This document shows, piece by piece, positions 20,100 through 30,452 of a DNA stretch of 64,000 nucleotides (the first letter of the stretch is position 1; each line of letters begins with the position of its first letter). The notes beneath the pieces were generated by a model that was not told the DNA's origin, made no database searches, and was given only the letters and a program-made list of their open reading frames with translations. Location of the stretch: assembly GCF_000170915.1 (NCBI RefSeq), contig NZ_ABCT01000013.1:1-64000 (forward strand), written 5' to 3'. Made by a program: the position numbers and the translations under genes. The DNA is from Limnobacter sp. MED105 (GTDB taxonomy: Bacteria; Pseudomonadota; Gammaproteobacteria; Burkholderiales; Burkholderiaceae_B).

Positions 20100-21275
20100 T
20101 CAGTCGTCGTCATCGCCAATGCCCAGAATATCCCGAACTTCTTGGGCAACCGCCAGGGCACGGTCAAGGGTTTCGGCGATCACCGTGATGTGGCCCATCT
20201 TGCGCCCAACCCTAGCCTGCTCTTTGCCATACAGGTGAAGTTTCACCTCGGGAATAGCCAATACTTTTTCCCAGGCAGGTTCGCGCGTGCTGCCGTCTTC
20301 GCCGTACCAAAGGTCACCCAACAAATTCACCATCACAGCCGGGCTGTGCTGGCGAGTGTCGCCCAAGGGCAAACCGGCAAGCACACGGGCCTGTTGTTCG
20401 AATTGACAGGTGACACAGGCATCGATGGAGTAATGACCACTGTTGTGGGGGCGCGGTGCAATTTCATTGACCACCAGGCCCAGATCATCGACAACAAAAA
20501 ACTCGACACACAGCACCCCCACGTAATCAAGGGCGCCGGCGATGGAAATGGCGTTGGCGCGGGCTTGAGCAGCCATGGCATCATCAATGCGGGCAGGCAC
20601 AATGGTGGTGGCCAGAATACCTTTGCGGTGGTGATTTTCAGCCACAGGAAAGGTGGCACATTCACCTTTGTGGTCACGCGCCACAATTACCGACATTTCC
20701 TTTTGCAGGTTGAGACGCTTTTCAAGCACACATTCCACTTCATTCAGATCGGCGAACGCCTTGCGTACCTCATCCAGCGTTTTCACACGAACCTGGCCCT
20801 TGCCGTCATAACCCAAACGGGCTGTTTTTACGATACCTGGCAGCAAATGCTCAAGATCATAGGTGATGTCAGTTGTGCTGCGTAGGGCCGCATGAGGTGC
20901 AACAGGCACGCCACAACCTGTGATGTAGGCTTTTTCTTCAATGCGGTTTTGCGCCACACCCACCGAGAAGGCCGACGGGCTGACTGGAATGCTTTTGGAA
21001 AGTGTATCCAGCGCCAAAGCAGGTACGTTTTCGAATTCGGTGGTGACACCCACGCAACGTTGGGCCAGGCGCGCCAGGCCTTGATCGTCCATGTAATCGG
21101 CAAGCACCTGGTCGTCAGCGACTGAACCGGCAGGGCCGTTGGCGACCGGGTCGAGCACCAGCACTCGATAACCCATGCTTTGTGCGGCCATGCAGAACAT
21201 GCGGCCCAATTGGCCACCGCCCAACAGACCCAGCCACTGGCCGGGTTTGGCTGTTTTGAATTCGATCTTGCTCAT
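20100..21275 (-). CDS. purK: N5-carboxyaminoimidazole ribonucleotide synthase
   Basis: PurK is an ATP-grasp enzyme that carboxylates AIR to N5-CAIR. The 391-residue protein begins with GQWLGLLGGGQLGRMFCMAA and has the YDGKGQVRVK ATP-binding loop. It ends the catalytic core with EIAPRPHNSGHYSIDACVTCQFEQ, the conserved PurK block. It lies 16 bases after purE. Together PurK and PurE convert AIR to CAIR using bicarbonate. Confidence 0.96.
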   Translation of the reverse strand: MSKIEFKTAKPGQWLGLLGGGQLGRMFCMAAQSMGYRVLVLDPVANGPAGSVADDQVLADYMDDQGLARLAQRCVGVTTEFENVPALALDTLSKSIPVSPSAFSVGVAQNRIEEKAYITGCGVPVAPHAALRSTTDITYDLEHLLPGIVKTARLGYDGKGQVRVKTLDEVRKAFADLNEVECVLEKRLNLQKEMSVIVARDHKGECATFPVAENHHRKGILATTIVPARIDDAMAAQARANAISIAGALDYVGVLCVEFFVVDDLGLVVNEIAPRPHNSGHYSIDACVTCQFEQQARVLAGLPLGDTRQHSPAVMVNLLGDLWYGEDGSTREPAWEKVLAIPEVKLHLYGKEQARVGRKMGHITVIAETLDRALAVAQEVRDILGIGDDDD

Positions 21276-21291
21276 GTGTTTGGCTTAAAAA

Positions 21292-21813
21292 TCAACGCAA
21301 AGGGGGCAGTTCCATTTCACGGGCCACATTGGACTGGCTCACGCGAAAATCCTGCAATTTCTGGTTTAGTTCAGTGTTGGTCAAGGCCAGAATGGCAACG
21401 GCACCCAGAGCGGCATTGGCTGCACCCGCCTCGCCAATGGCAAAGGTGTGCACCGGAATTCCCTTGGGCATTTGAACAATGGACAACAGGGAATCTTCTC
21501 CGCGCAGGTACTTGGAAGGTACAGGTACGCCCATGACCGGAACAATGGTTTTCGCTGCCAGCATGCCGGGCAGATGCGCCGCACCGCCTGCACCGGCAAT
21601 GATCACCTGAATGCCACGGGTGGCCGCAGTTTCTGCGTAGGCAAACATTTCATCAGGCATTCGGTGCGCGGAAACCACACGGGCTTCATAGTCCACGCCA
21701 AAGTCGCGCAATACCTGCACGGCGTTTTTCATCACTTCCCAATCGGAAGACGAACCCATGACCACGCCCACTTTGGGATGGTCAGAGGTGTGCAGGTGTG
21801 TGGCTTCGTTCAT
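21292..21813 (-). CDS. purE: N5-carboxyaminoimidazole ribonucleotide mutase
   Basis: PurE rearranges N5-CAIR to CAIR. The 173-residue protein has the class I signature [34 protein letters not shown] with the active-site histidine, [17 protein letters not shown] and [21 protein letters not shown] four codons upstream would overlap purC, so the ATG at 21813, five bases after the purC stop, is preferred. Confidence 0.95.
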   Translation of the reverse strand: MNEATHLHTSDHPKVGVVMGSSSDWEVMKNAVQVLRDFGVDYEARVVSAHRMPDEMFAYAETAATRGIQVIIAGAGGAAHLPGMLAAKTIVPVMGVPVPSKYLRGEDSLLSIVQMPKGIPVHTFAIGEAGAANAALGAVAILALTNTELNQKLQDFRVSQSNVAREMELPPLR

Positions 21814-21817
21814 GTGC

Positions 21818-22714
21818 TTATCCAATCCAAAGGCGGCCAGTCAAAATTTCATAGGCTTGACGATATTTGGCCGCTGTTTTGTCGATGATGTCTTGTGGCA
21901 GTGTAGGCGCTGGTGCCTTTTTGTTCCAGCCCGGTACGCTTTCCAGATAATCGCGTACAAACTGTTTGTCGTAAGAAGGTGGGGAAATGCCCACCTGGTA
22001 CTGATCTGCAGGCCAAAAACGGGAGGAATCGGCAGTCAACACCTCATCCATCAAGGTCAAGGTGCCGTTTTCATCCAGCCCGAACTCAAACTTGGTGTCT
22101 GCAATAATAATGCCCTGGCGCGCCGCGTAGTCACTGGCCTTGGTGTATAAAGCAATGGACACATCGCGAATTTGCTTGGCGAGGTCACTGCCAACCACGT
22201 CGCTCATGGTGTCGAAATCAATATTCTCATCGTGCTCACCCATTGCTGCTTTGGTGGCTGGCGTGAAAATAGGCTCGTTCAATTTGGCAGCCATTTGCAT
22301 GCCTGGGGGCAATTTGATGCCGCACACTGCGCCAGTGGCCTGGTAGTCTTTCCAGCCAGAACCGATCAGGTAACCACGCACCACTGCTTCGATAGGCAGG
22401 GCCTTCAGCTTTTTAACCACCATGGAGCGGCCCTTGATCTGCGGCGCTTCTTCGGCAGACACCACAGTTTCAGGGGAAATTCCAGTCAGGTGATTGGGTA
22501 CCACGTCGGCCAGAATATCGAACCAGAACTGGGCCATTTGGGTCAGCACCATGCCCTTCTCGGGAATGGGTTGATCCAGAATGACATCGAAAGCAGACAG
22601 GCGGTCGCTGGCCACAATCAACATTTTGTCGTCGCCAACAGAAAAATTTTCCCTTACCTTTCCACGGTGCAACAAAGGCAGGGAAGTCAGCTTGGTTTCA
22701 AACACAGTACTCAT
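21818..22714 (-). CDS. purC: Phosphoribosylaminoimidazole-succinocarboxamide synthase
   Basis: PurC (SAICAR synthetase) condenses CAIR with aspartate. The 298-residue protein contains [47 protein letters not shown] and [12 protein letters not shown], all SAICAR synthetase motifs. It heads the purC-purE-purK-tsaC series, downstream of a terminator that separates it from fba, so its promoter should lie in 22715-22745 or be supplied by read-through. Confidence 0.95.
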   Translation of the reverse strand: MSTVFETKLTSLPLLHRGKVRENFSVGDDKMLIVASDRLSAFDVILDQPIPEKGMVLTQMAQFWFDILADVVPNHLTGISPETVVSAEEAPQIKGRSMVVKKLKALPIEAVVRGYLIGSGWKDYQATGAVCGIKLPPGMQMAAKLNEPIFTPATKAAMGEHDENIDFDTMSDVVGSDLAKQIRDVSIALYTKASDYAARQGIIIADTKFEFGLDENGTLTLMDEVLTADSSRFWPADQYQVGISPPSYDKQFVRDYLESVPGWNKKAPAPTLPQDIIDKTAAKYRQAYEILTGRLWIG

Positions 22715-22742
22715 TCAAATGGCCTCGTGGGATTCAGGCTTT

Positions 22743-22774
22743 AAAAATAAAACACGCGGGGCACAGCCCGCGTG
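22743..22774 (-). terminator. Rho-independent terminator after fba
   Basis: Read on the minus strand, an eight-bp stem (CACGCGGG with CCCGCGTG, loop of six) is followed by a T-rich run. It sits 25 bases after the fba stop and ends the glycolytic operon before purC. Confidence 0.85.
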
Positions 22775-22799
22775 AGCTTCTACAGGCGCTATTTCTCGC

Positions 22800-23864
22800 T
22801 TACTGAACGATCTGTGCGAGTTCGCCCTTGGCATATTTCTGTGCAATTTCGCTCATGGGAATTGGCTTGATCTTTGCCCCCTGCCCTTCACAACCAAACT
22901 CCATGTAACGCTGTTTGCAAATTTGCTTGGCAGCTTCACGCGCAGGCTTAAGCCACTCACGGGCATCGAATTTATCAGGATTCTCGAACAGGAACTTGCG
23001 AACCGCACCAGTCATGGCCAGGCGAATGTCGGTGTCAATGTTGATTTTGCGCACGCCATACTTGATAGCTTCCTGAATTTCTTCCACGGGCACGCCGTAG
23101 GTTTCTTTCATTTTGCCGCCGTACTGGTTGATGATGGCCAGCAATTCTGCGGGCACGGACGATGAGCCGTGCATCACCAAATGCGTATTGGGAATTCGAG
23201 CATGAATTTCTTTGACACGCGAAATGGCAAGAATATCGCCGGTGGGCTTGCGGCTGAATTTGTAAGCGCCGTGGCTGGTACCGATGGCGATTGCCAGCGC
23301 ATCCAGTTGAGTGCCTTTCACAAACACTGCTGCCTCTTCAGGGTCGGTCAGCATCTGGCTGTGGTCCAGCTTCACATCCGCACCAATGCCATCCTCTTCA
23401 CCGGCTTCACCAGTTTCCAGATTACCCAAGCACCCAAGTTCACCTTCAACAGTCACGCCCACTTTGTGCGCCATTTCTACAACTTTGCGGGTTACTTCAA
23501 GGTTGTAATCAAATGAGGCTGGCGTTTTTCCATCTTCCATCAGCGAGCCGTCCATCATGACGGAGCCAAAACCCAGATCGATAGCACCCTGACACACCTT
23601 GGGGCTGGTACCGTGATCCTGATGCATGACCAAGGGAATATGCGGAAAGGCTTCCACAGCCGCTTGAATGAGGTGCTTGATGAATGGCTCGCCTGCGTAC
23701 TTGCGGGCACCCGCGCTGGCTTGAAGAATAACAGGCGCACCCACTTCATCAGCGGCGGCCATAACAGCCTGAACCTGTTCCAGATTGTTCACGTTGAAGG
23801 CGGGGATGCCATAGCCGTTTTCAGCGGCATGGTCCAGCAGTTGGCGCATGGATACGAGAGGCAT
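22800..23864 (-). CDS. fba: Class II fructose-bisphosphate aldolase
   Basis: The zinc-dependent aldolase splits fructose 1,6-bisphosphate. The 354-residue protein has VMHQDHGTS, the zinc-binding histidine region, [23 protein letters not shown] and [18 protein letters not shown]. The extra C-terminal segment with EGQGAKIKP fits the Calvin-cycle-type class II subgroup found in betaproteobacteria. A GGAG ribosome site precedes the start. The gene follows pyk by about 40 bases and ends at a terminator. Confidence 0.95.
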   Translation of the reverse strand: MPLVSMRQLLDHAAENGYGIPAFNVNNLEQVQAVMAAADEVGAPVILQASAGARKYAGEPFIKHLIQAAVEAFPHIPLVMHQDHGTSPKVCQGAIDLGFGSVMMDGSLMEDGKTPASFDYNLEVTRKVVEMAHKVGVTVEGELGCLGNLETGEAGEEDGIGADVKLDHSQMLTDPEEAAVFVKGTQLDALAIAIGTSHGAYKFSRKPTGDILAISRVKEIHARIPNTHLVMHGSSSVPAELLAIINQYGGKMKETYGVPVEEIQEAIKYGVRKINIDTDIRLAMTGAVRKFLFENPDKFDAREWLKPAREAAKQICKQRYMEFGCEGQGAKIKPIPMSEIAQKYAKGELAQIVQ

Positions 23865-23903
23865 TTCAAAGTCTCCGAAAAATAAAATTAGTCAAATAAC
23901 TGG

Positions 23904-25382
23904 TTAATTCAGCAGGCCAATGTGTTCGCCAACGCGAACTATTTTCATGGTGTTGGTTCCACCCGATTTACCAATTGGCTCACCGATGGTGATCACGATC
24001 AAGTCACCCAACTCAACCACTTTGGCATCCAGCAAAGCCTGCTCCGATTTCGCCAGCAACACTTCACGGTCCTCTGTTTCGTACTGCATCATGACCGTAC
24101 GCACATCGCGATACATTGACAAGCGACGGCGGGTTTTTTCCTCGGGTGTGAGTGCAAAAATTGGAACGCCACTGTTCAACCGCGACATCCACAATGCTGT
24201 TGACCCGGACTGGGTCAGTGCGGCAATCGCCTTCACCTCAAGGTGGTGCGCAGTAAACAAAGCAGCCATGGCAATCGACTGGTCAACACGCTTGAATTTG
24301 CGGTTCAGGAAATCAGTGTCCAGGCTGATGGTGGCTGACTTTTCTGCCTCAACGCACACTCGGGCCATGGCCACGATGGTTTCCACAGGAAACTTGCCCG
24401 CAGCGGTTTCGGCCGACAACATTACAGCATCGGTTCCATCGAGCACTGCATTGGCCACGTCCGACACTTCAGCGCGAGTGGGCACAGGGCTTTCAATCAT
24501 GCTTTCCATCATTTGCGTGGCCGTAATGGTCAACTTGTTGGCTTCCCGGGCTGCGCGAATCAGGCGCTTTTGGGCTGCAGGTACAGCGGCATCACCAATC
24601 TCAACTGCCAAATCACCACGCGCCACCATCAAACCGTCGCAAGAGCGAATCAAGTCATCCAGATTCTCCAAAGCCTCGCAACGCTCAATCTTGGCGATCA
24701 TCATGGCGTGGCCACCTGCTGCGCGAGTCAGTTCTCGAGCCATGTACATGTCTGCGCCGCTTTTTGGAAAGCTGACCGCAATGTAGTCTGCCTCGAAAGC
24801 CACCGCGGTGCGAATGTCCTCCATGTCTTTGGATGTCAGCGCAGGCGCAGAAAGGCCACCGCCCAATTTGTTGATGCCCTTTCGGTTTTTAAGCACACCA
24901 CCCACTTCAGTTTCGCATTGGATTTGACTGGGGGTTACTTTTTTGACCTTCAGTACAATTTTGCCGTCATCGAGCAACAGGGTGTCCCCTGTTTTCACAT
25001 CATTCACCAGCTCGGGATAATCCAACCCAACGCGCTCATCATCGCCTGAGTCACACTTGGCTTCCAGCACAAAGGGCTGACCATTGACGAGGTTGGTGGA
25101 CCCATTTGCAAACACACCAATTCGAATTTTAGGCCCTTGTAAATCGGCCATCACAGCGATGTCTCGCTTCAAACGGGCTGCGATTTCACGCACTGTTTTG
25201 ACCCGGTCAATGTGCTCTTGGGCTGTGCCATGAGAGAAGTTGACACGCACTACATTCATGCCCGCAGCGATCATTCGCTCAAGAACTGCGGGATCAGTGG
25301 ATGCCGGCCCCAAAGTGGCCACGATTTTGGTTTGACGGGGTACGTACACGTTGGGCACCAATTTGCTCCCTGAGTTGGCCAT
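23904..25382 (-). CDS. pyk: Pyruvate kinase
   Basis: Pyk makes pyruvate and ATP from phosphoenolpyruvate. The 492-residue protein has TKIVATLGPAS, NVVRVNFSHG, MADLQGPKIRIG, MIAKIERCEALENLDD, the MVARGDLAVEIG catalytic loop and ATQMMESMIESPVPTRAEV. The C-terminal regulatory domain is complete. The ATG overlaps the pgk stop as TGATG; an in-frame TTG one codon earlier is less likely. Confidence 0.96.
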   Translation of the reverse strand: MANSGSKLVPNVYVPRQTKIVATLGPASTDPAVLERMIAAGMNVVRVNFSHGTAQEHIDRVKTVREIAARLKRDIAVMADLQGPKIRIGVFANGSTNLVNGQPFVLEAKCDSGDDERVGLDYPELVNDVKTGDTLLLDDGKIVLKVKKVTPSQIQCETEVGGVLKNRKGINKLGGGLSAPALTSKDMEDIRTAVAFEADYIAVSFPKSGADMYMARELTRAAGGHAMMIAKIERCEALENLDDLIRSCDGLMVARGDLAVEIGDAAVPAAQKRLIRAAREANKLTITATQMMESMIESPVPTRAEVSDVANAVLDGTDAVMLSAETAAGKFPVETIVAMARVCVEAEKSATISLDTDFLNRKFKRVDQSIAMAALFTAHHLEVKAIAALTQSGSTALWMSRLNSGVPIFALTPEEKTRRRLSMYRDVRTVMMQYETEDREVLLAKSEQALLDAKVVELGDLIVITIGEPIGKSGGTNTMKIVRVGEHIGLLN

Positions 25383-26563
25383 CAAGCCGCTCTCTGTTGA
25401 AGAATTTCCACGGCTGGCAGGGTTTTACCCTCCAGAAATTCAAGGAATGCACCGCCACCGGTGGAAATATAACTGACCTGATCACCGATGTTGTACTTGG
25501 AAATCGCAGCCAAGGTATCGCCGCCACCGGCAATCGAAAAGGCCTTGGAATTTGCAATGGCCATGGCCAGGCGCTCAGTGCCTTTGCCAAACTGGTCGAA
25601 CTCGAACACTCCCACAGGGCCGTTCCACACAATGGTGCCTGCTTTGTCCAAAATGGCAGCCAGTTCCTCGGCTGTGTTAGGGCCAATATCGAAAATCATG
25701 TCATCTGCGGCCACATCAGCCACCTTTTTACTGGTGGCATAAGCTGTCGGGGAAAACTCTTTGCCCACCACCACATCACTGGGAATTGGCACGGCAGCGC
25801 CACGGGCTTTCATGTTGTCGATAATTGTTTTGGCCTCATTGACCAGGTCGTGTTCAGCCAGCGACTTTCCGATGGGCAAACCCAGCGCAGCCATAAATGT
25901 GTTGGCAATACCGCCGCCCACAATCAATTGGTCTACTTTGTTGGCCAAGCTGTTCAGAATGGTCAGTTTGGTTGATACCTTCGAACCCGCAACAATGGCC
26001 ACCATTGGGCGCTTGGGTGCTGAAAGTGCTGCACCCAAGGCGTCCAGCTCAGCCGCCAGAAGCGGACCCGCACATGCCACTGGCGCATATTGGGCTGCGC
26101 CGTGCGTAGTGGCCTCCGCGCGGTGGGCGGTACCAAAGGCATCATTAACATAGATGTCACAGAGCGCAGCAATTTTTTGTGCCAGTTCAGGGTTGTTCTT
26201 TTTCTCGCCTTTGTTGAATCGGCAATTTTCCAGCAGCAATACTTCACCTGCTTTCACGTCCACGCCATTCACCCAGTCTTTCACCAGACGCACAGGGCGC
26301 CCCAACAATTCACCCAGGCGCGCCGCCACAGGCGCCAAACTCAGCTTCTCGTCGTACTCACCCTCGGTAGGACGACCGAAATGGCTGGTCAACAGCAAAG
26401 CAGCATTGTTGCTCAAACAATATTCAATGCCCGGCAAGGAGGCACGAATGCGGGTGTCTTCCGTGATGTTGCCATTTGCATCCACTGGCACGTTAAAATC
26501 GACGCGGATCAACACGCGTTTGTTGGATACGTTTTGGTCGGTCAGGCGCAGGAAACGCAACAT
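25382..26563 (-). CDS. pgk: Phosphoglycerate kinase
   Basis: Pgk transfers phosphate from 1,3-bisphosphoglycerate to ADP. The 393-residue protein has [59 protein letters not shown] and the C-terminal [11 protein letters not shown] nucleotide loop. It leads pgk-pyk-fba. In many relatives gap and tkt lie directly upstream, but here two convergent genes (rhombosortase and subtilase) separate it from gapA, so it needs its own promoter, which must overlap the start of the divergent rhombosortase gene. Confidence 0.96.
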   Translation of the reverse strand: MLRFLRLTDQNVSNKRVLIRVDFNVPVDANGNITEDTRIRASLPGIEYCLSNNAALLLTSHFGRPTEGEYDEKLSLAPVAARLGELLGRPVRLVKDWVNGVDVKAGEVLLLENCRFNKGEKKNNPELAQKIAALCDIYVNDAFGTAHRAEATTHGAAQYAPVACAGPLLAAELDALGAALSAPKRPMVAIVAGSKVSTKLTILNSLANKVDQLIVGGGIANTFMAALGLPIGKSLAEHDLVNEAKTIIDNMKARGAAVPIPSDVVVGKEFSPTAYATSKKVADVAADDMIFDIGPNTAEELAAILDKAGTIVWNGPVGVFEFDQFGKGTERLAMAIANSKAFSIAGGGDTLAAISKYNIGDQVSYISTGGGAFLEFLEGKTLPAVEILQQRAA

Positions 26564-26589
26564 TGCTGTTCAACTCTCAAGGAAGGTTA

Positions 26590-27207
26590 TTGGAAACAAT
26601 CCGGAATTATAACGCCCCCAGCCCACTTTTCCTCGGGGTTGCCTACTCCTTTGTGATTGGAATATTGGCAATTGCAGGGCAAGTTTTTGTACCCGACTTT
26701 GCCCGGCAAGGGCTTGATTTAATTGACTCATTCTTCATTTACGTTCTGGTAGCTCAGTTTACCCATTTAGGTTGGGTTCACCTAAGCCTGAACCTGGCAG
26801 GTTTGGCGATTGTAGCCTGGGGATTTTCGAACCACCGCAGCCACAGAGAATGGCTGTTTGTACAGCTACTTTCCCTGCTGTGGCTCGCTTTTTATTTAAG
26901 CTGGATTGAGCCTGTTCAATGGTATTGCGGTTTAAGCGGCGCCCTGCATTTTCAATTCGCAGCCTGCCTTCTGCTTGCGCTGCACAGAACCCAAAACAAA
27001 CTTGCCCTTGCCTGGCCGTTGTGGGTGCTTGCTGCCGGGCTTATTGCAAAACTGATACTTGAATGGAATTCAGGCCCCACCACCGATACTCTGGTGGGAG
27101 GCCCGATTGCTTTCGAGGCGCACAGGGGAGGTGCCTTGGGTGGTGTTTTGTTTGGACTGGCTATGATTGGGCGGTCATTGAGGTTGAAGCAGAACCCAAC
27201 TTCCTGA
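26590..27207 (+). CDS. rrtA: Rhombosortase (GlyGly-CTERM processing rhomboid protease)
   Basis: The 205-residue, multi-helix membrane protein has rhomboid landmarks in the order expected for rhombosortase. FTHLGWVHLSLN gives His59, His64 and Asn68, CGLSGAL gives the nucleophile Ser116 in GxSG, and EAHRGGALGG gives the partner His178. Rhombosortases cleave the C-terminal GlyGly-CTERM sorting tail of secreted proteins. The start is placed at TTG 26590 because AAGGA lies six bases upstream. A TTG at 26563 is possible but touches the pgk start. The 3' end overlaps the convergent subtilase gene, whose product carries a GlyGly-CTERM tail, by 47 bases. Confidence 0.85.
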   Translation: METIRNYNAPSPLFLGVAYSFVIGILAIAGQVFVPDFARQGLDLIDSFFIYVLVAQFTHLGWVHLSLNLAGLAIVAWGFSNHRSHREWLFVQLLSLLWLAFYLSWIEPVQWYCGLSGALHFQFAACLLLALHRTQNKLALAWPLWVLAAGLIAKLILEWNSGPTTDTLVGGPIAFEAHRGGALGGVLFGLAMIGRSLRLKQNPTS

Positions 27208-29152
27208 ACAGCCCAGCCAGTAGAGTGAAGAGCAACAAACCTGGCAAGGTAGTCGCACCCCCGCCACCGCCGCCGCCACCTGCAGAAACTGCCGAGCTGG
27301 AGCCAGAACCATTGTCGGTGGTGGGCGTGGTAGTGCCGCCGGAGCTGGCGTTGGCTACCGATGAGGGCGAGCTTCCATCATCACCACTGGCCACGACTCG
27401 CAGGGCGGTAAAACTGCTGTGAGCCTCACCAACAGAATCGGTTACGGTGAGCTGAAACACCAGGTCAGAACTTGATGTTGGAGCTGGCAAGTCCACGTCG
27501 GCCGAGGTTTGGGTGCCACTCATTAGCTGCTCACCCGACACCTGCGTCCAGGAGTACGATGCGATACTGCGCCCTGCCGTCACACTGCTGGCCGAACCGC
27601 GCAAGCGAACCGGGTTTAAGCCAGTGGCGCTTTCCTGATATCCACTGGTGCCCAAGCCGTTGGCTGAAGCGGAGGCGTTAGCGACAGGACGCGTGCCTTT
27701 CACAGCAGATACCGCTGCAAAGGCATCCAGCATGCCAGTGCCACACAATGCGGTGGTGCAATTGCAGCTGCCTGAACCCTGATTGGCCGTGCAAGTGCTG
27801 CTTCTGGGGCTTAGAAAACCTGAAGTGCTGCCCAAAATTTGGCTACGCAATTGGGCGGTGGTGAGCGCAGGGTTGATTGCACGCATTAACCCGGCCGTGG
27901 CCGCCACCAAAGGCGCAGCAAACGAGGTTCCGGTTTTGCTGACCAAACTGGCCGAAGCCGGTGTGGTAGTACCTGAATTGCCCAAGCCCACCAAGCCATT
28001 GCTAAAACCGCCAGGCGCCATCAGGCTTACTGCCGTACCAATTGCGCTGTAACTGGCGCGGCTGCCATCGCGGTCTAAAGCCCCCACTGAAAGAACATTG
28101 TTGCAATTGGCCGGCGAGTCAACCGAACCACCGCTGTTCCCCGCGGCAGCCACCACCAAAGTACCCGCTGCATTCACCCGATCCACCACTGTTTGCTCAA
28201 ACGAAGTACAAGTAGTGGGACTCCCCAGGCTCAGGTTGATTACATCGGCTGGGTTAGGATTGCGCGGAATTCCGGGTACATCAAGGCCGGCAGACCACAG
28301 CATGGCGTCCAGTACATCTGACAGCAAGCCACCACATTTTCCCAGCACACGAACCGGCAACACCTTCACATTCCAGTCGGCTCCGGCCACGTCAGAGTCG
28401 CTGTGGGTATTCGCAGCGATTTGACCAGCAACAAAAGTGCCATGCCAGCTTGAATTCTTGACACTACAGCCCGAGAATGCCGAGGTTTGCGCATCAGCAC
28501 TGCTGATCCAGTTACCGGGGTCTGCTGCATTGGCATCGCGACCGTTGCCGTCATTGGCCGTGGGTACGTCAGAGACAAAGTCGTAACCACTGAGCAATCG
28601 CCCCATCAAATCCGGGGTTTCGAAAACCACACCTGTGTCCAGCACAGCCACCACCACATCCGCACTACCACGCACGATATCCCAAGCCTGATCAAACTTG
28701 GCACCCGCTGTGTTGAACGTGGAACGAAGGGCCCACTGGTTGGCAAAGGTTGGATCATTGGGCGTTGCAAAGGCGCGCACTGGACGATCTTCAATGGCAA
28801 ATTCAACTTCGGGATCACTGACCAGCCTGTTCAGCATGGATTGCTGATCACCTGCACGCACGCTGCTGCCCCAACGCATCACATGAGTACCCACCGAACC
28901 CGCACGCAACCAAGTCGCATCCACATTGTTTCTCGCCATGACATCAGCAAGAAACTCACCTTCTTTTTCAAGGCGACGCAGGGACGGAGCGTTGCTCAAC
29001 TCAACCGAGTTCTTCAATTTGACGATGAATTGAGCACCGCCACTTTGAGCGTGGGCAGGTGCAATCAATACAATCCAAAGCATGAACAAAACGCTGGTGA
29101 CCAGCACACGCAGGGGCGTCAGTTTTTGCTTTTTGGGTCGGAAGGTCAACAT
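27161..29152 (-). CDS. Secreted S8 subtilisin-like protease with GlyGly-CTERM tail
   Basis: The 663-residue precursor has a Sec signal peptide (cleavage after AHA, residue 35) and an I9-like prodomain of about 90 residues. The catalytic triad is Asp172 (VAVLDTGVV), His237 (HGTFVAG) and Ser410 (GTSFAAPLVAA), with the oxyanion Asn in AAAGNSGG. Residues about 490-588 form a PKD/Ig-like domain. A Ser/Thr/Gly linker leads to eight glycines (625-632), a hydrophobic helix (635-649) and Arg-Lys, the GlyGly-CTERM signal. It is expected to be cut by the neighbouring rhombosortase and released through type II secretion. The gene stands alone on its strand between two glycolytic genes. Confidence 0.92.
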   Translation of the reverse strand: MLTFRPKKQKLTPLRVLVTSVLFMLWIVLIAPAHAQSGGAQFIVKLKNSVELSNAPSLRRLEKEGEFLADVMARNNVDATWLRAGSVGTHVMRWGSSVRAGDQQSMLNRLVSDPEVEFAIEDRPVRAFATPNDPTFANQWALRSTFNTAGAKFDQAWDIVRGSADVVVAVLDTGVVFETPDLMGRLLSGYDFVSDVPTANDGNGRDANAADPGNWISSADAQTSAFSGCSVKNSSWHGTFVAGQIAANTHSDSDVAGADWNVKVLPVRVLGKCGGLLSDVLDAMLWSAGLDVPGIPRNPNPADVINLSLGSPTTCTSFEQTVVDRVNAAGTLVVAAAGNSGGSVDSPANCNNVLSVGALDRDGSRASYSAIGTAVSLMAPGGFSNGLVGLGNSGTTTPASASLVSKTGTSFAAPLVAATAGLMRAINPALTTAQLRSQILGSTSGFLSPRSSTCTANQGSGSCNCTTALCGTGMLDAFAAVSAVKGTRPVANASASANGLGTSGYQESATGLNPVRLRGSASSVTAGRSIASYSWTQVSGEQLMSGTQTSADVDLPAPTSSSDLVFQLTVTDSVGEAHSSFTALRVVASGDDGSSPSSVANASSGGTTTPTTDNGSGSSSAVSAGGGGGGGGATTLPGLLLFTLLAGLFRKLGSASTSMTAQS

Positions 29153-29363
29153 GGCAGTACTCGCTTATCACAATGGGTTCAGGTTACCCAGCGAGGTGTG
29201 CAATCAATTTGTTGAATAGAAAGCAGAACGGAGCCTACTTCTCAGCCACCTCGCCGAAGCCCGACGAATACCGCTTTAACGGCATGAAACAAGGCTTTTC
29301 GCATGACCAATAGGGGTAGGGAGACCCACAAAAGGGGGAGGTTTTTTTGAGGAATACAAGGCG

Positions 29364-29392
29364 AAAAAAAACCGGACTCAAGGCCCGGTTTT
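29364..29392 (-). terminator. Rho-independent terminator after gapA
   Basis: AAAACCGG and CCGGTTTT form an eight-bp stem around a nine-base loop, with an A-run on the left (T-run on the minus strand) and T residues on the right. It can therefore work in both directions. It ends gapA transcription 24 bases past its stop, keeping it from reading into the subtilase gene region. Confidence 0.8.
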
Positions 29393-29415
29393 TTCATTCA
29401 CTACACGCTTGGAAA

Positions 29416-30426
29416 TTACTTGGCGTTCATCAGTGCAACTGTGGTGTCCAACATGCGGTTGGAGAAGCCCCACTCGTTGTCATACCAGCTGGATACCTTC
29501 ACCAGCTTGCCGCTGACTTTGGTCAAGGTGGCATCAAATGCGCTGGAAGCCGGGTTGTGGTTGAAGTCGATGGACACCAACGGTGCCTCGTTGTACTCCA
29601 ACACGCCCTTCAACGGGCCTTCTGCCGCAGCCTTCAAAATGCTGTTCACTTCTTCAACGGTGGTGTCGCGCTTGGCAATGAACGACAAATCAACCATGGA
29701 CACATTGATGGTGGGCACGCGAACTGCGTAACCATCAAGCTTGCCGTTCAATTCCGGCAATACCAAACCAACCGCAGCGGCCGCACCGGTTTTGGTGGGG
29801 ATCATGCTCATGGTGGCAGAGCGCGCGCGGCGCAGGTCTTCATGGTAAACATCGGTCAACACCTGGTCGTTGGTGTAGGCATGAATGGTGGTCATCAAGC
29901 CTGTTTCCAGACCAATCGCATCGTTCAATGGCTTGACCAATGGGGCCAAACAGTTGGTGGTGCAAGAGGCATTGGAAATCACGGTGTCGGTGCTCTTCAA
30001 TACATTGTGGTTGACACCAAAAACTACGGTGGCATCAACGTCTTTACCGCCAGGCGCGGAAATAATCACTTTCTTGGCACCGCCTTTCAGGTGGGCAGAT
30101 GCTTTTTCCTTGGAGGTGAAAAAACCGGTGCATTCCATCACCACGTCCACACCCAACTCACCCCAGGGCAGTTCGGCTGGGTTGCGGTTGGCCAAAACCT
30201 TGATTTTGTCGCCATTCACAACCATGTAATCGCCATCCACGCTCACGGTACCGGGGAAACGGCCGTGGGCTGTGTCGTACTGGGTCAGGTGGGCGTTGGT
30301 TTTGGGGTCACCCAAATCATTGATCGCCACGATTTGAATGTCGTGTTTTTTGCCACCTTCATAGTGGGCACGCAGTACGTTTCGGCCGATGCGGCCATAG
30401 CCGTTAATCGCTACGCGAATGGTCAT
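29416..30426 (-). CDS. gapA: Glyceraldehyde-3-phosphate dehydrogenase, type I
   Basis: The 336-residue enzyme oxidizes glyceraldehyde 3-phosphate with NAD and phosphate. It has the Rossmann start [16 protein letters not shown], catalytic Cys155 in [12 protein letters not shown], and the HAYTNDQ and [12 protein letters not shown] segments. An AAGGAG ribosome site precedes the ATG. It follows tkt by 26 bases and probably shares its message, which stops at the terminator at 29364-29392. Confidence 0.96.
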   Translation of the reverse strand: MTIRVAINGYGRIGRNVLRAHYEGGKKHDIQIVAINDLGDPKTNAHLTQYDTAHGRFPGTVSVDGDYMVVNGDKIKVLANRNPAELPWGELGVDVVMECTGFFTSKEKASAHLKGGAKKVIISAPGGKDVDATVVFGVNHNVLKSTDTVISNASCTTNCLAPLVKPLNDAIGLETGLMTTIHAYTNDQVLTDVYHEDLRRARSATMSMIPTKTGAAAAVGLVLPELNGKLDGYAVRVPTINVSMVDLSFIAKRDTTVEEVNSILKAAAEGPLKGVLEYNEAPLVSIDFNHNPASSAFDATLTKVSGKLVKVSSWYDNEWGFSNRMLDTTVALMNAK

Positions 30427-30452
30427 GACAAATCTCCTTGAAAGTAAATCAG

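Noticed and set aside
29347-30441. 364-codon plus-strand frame opposite gapA
   Set aside because: It is antisense to the intact gapA gene and has no domain features.
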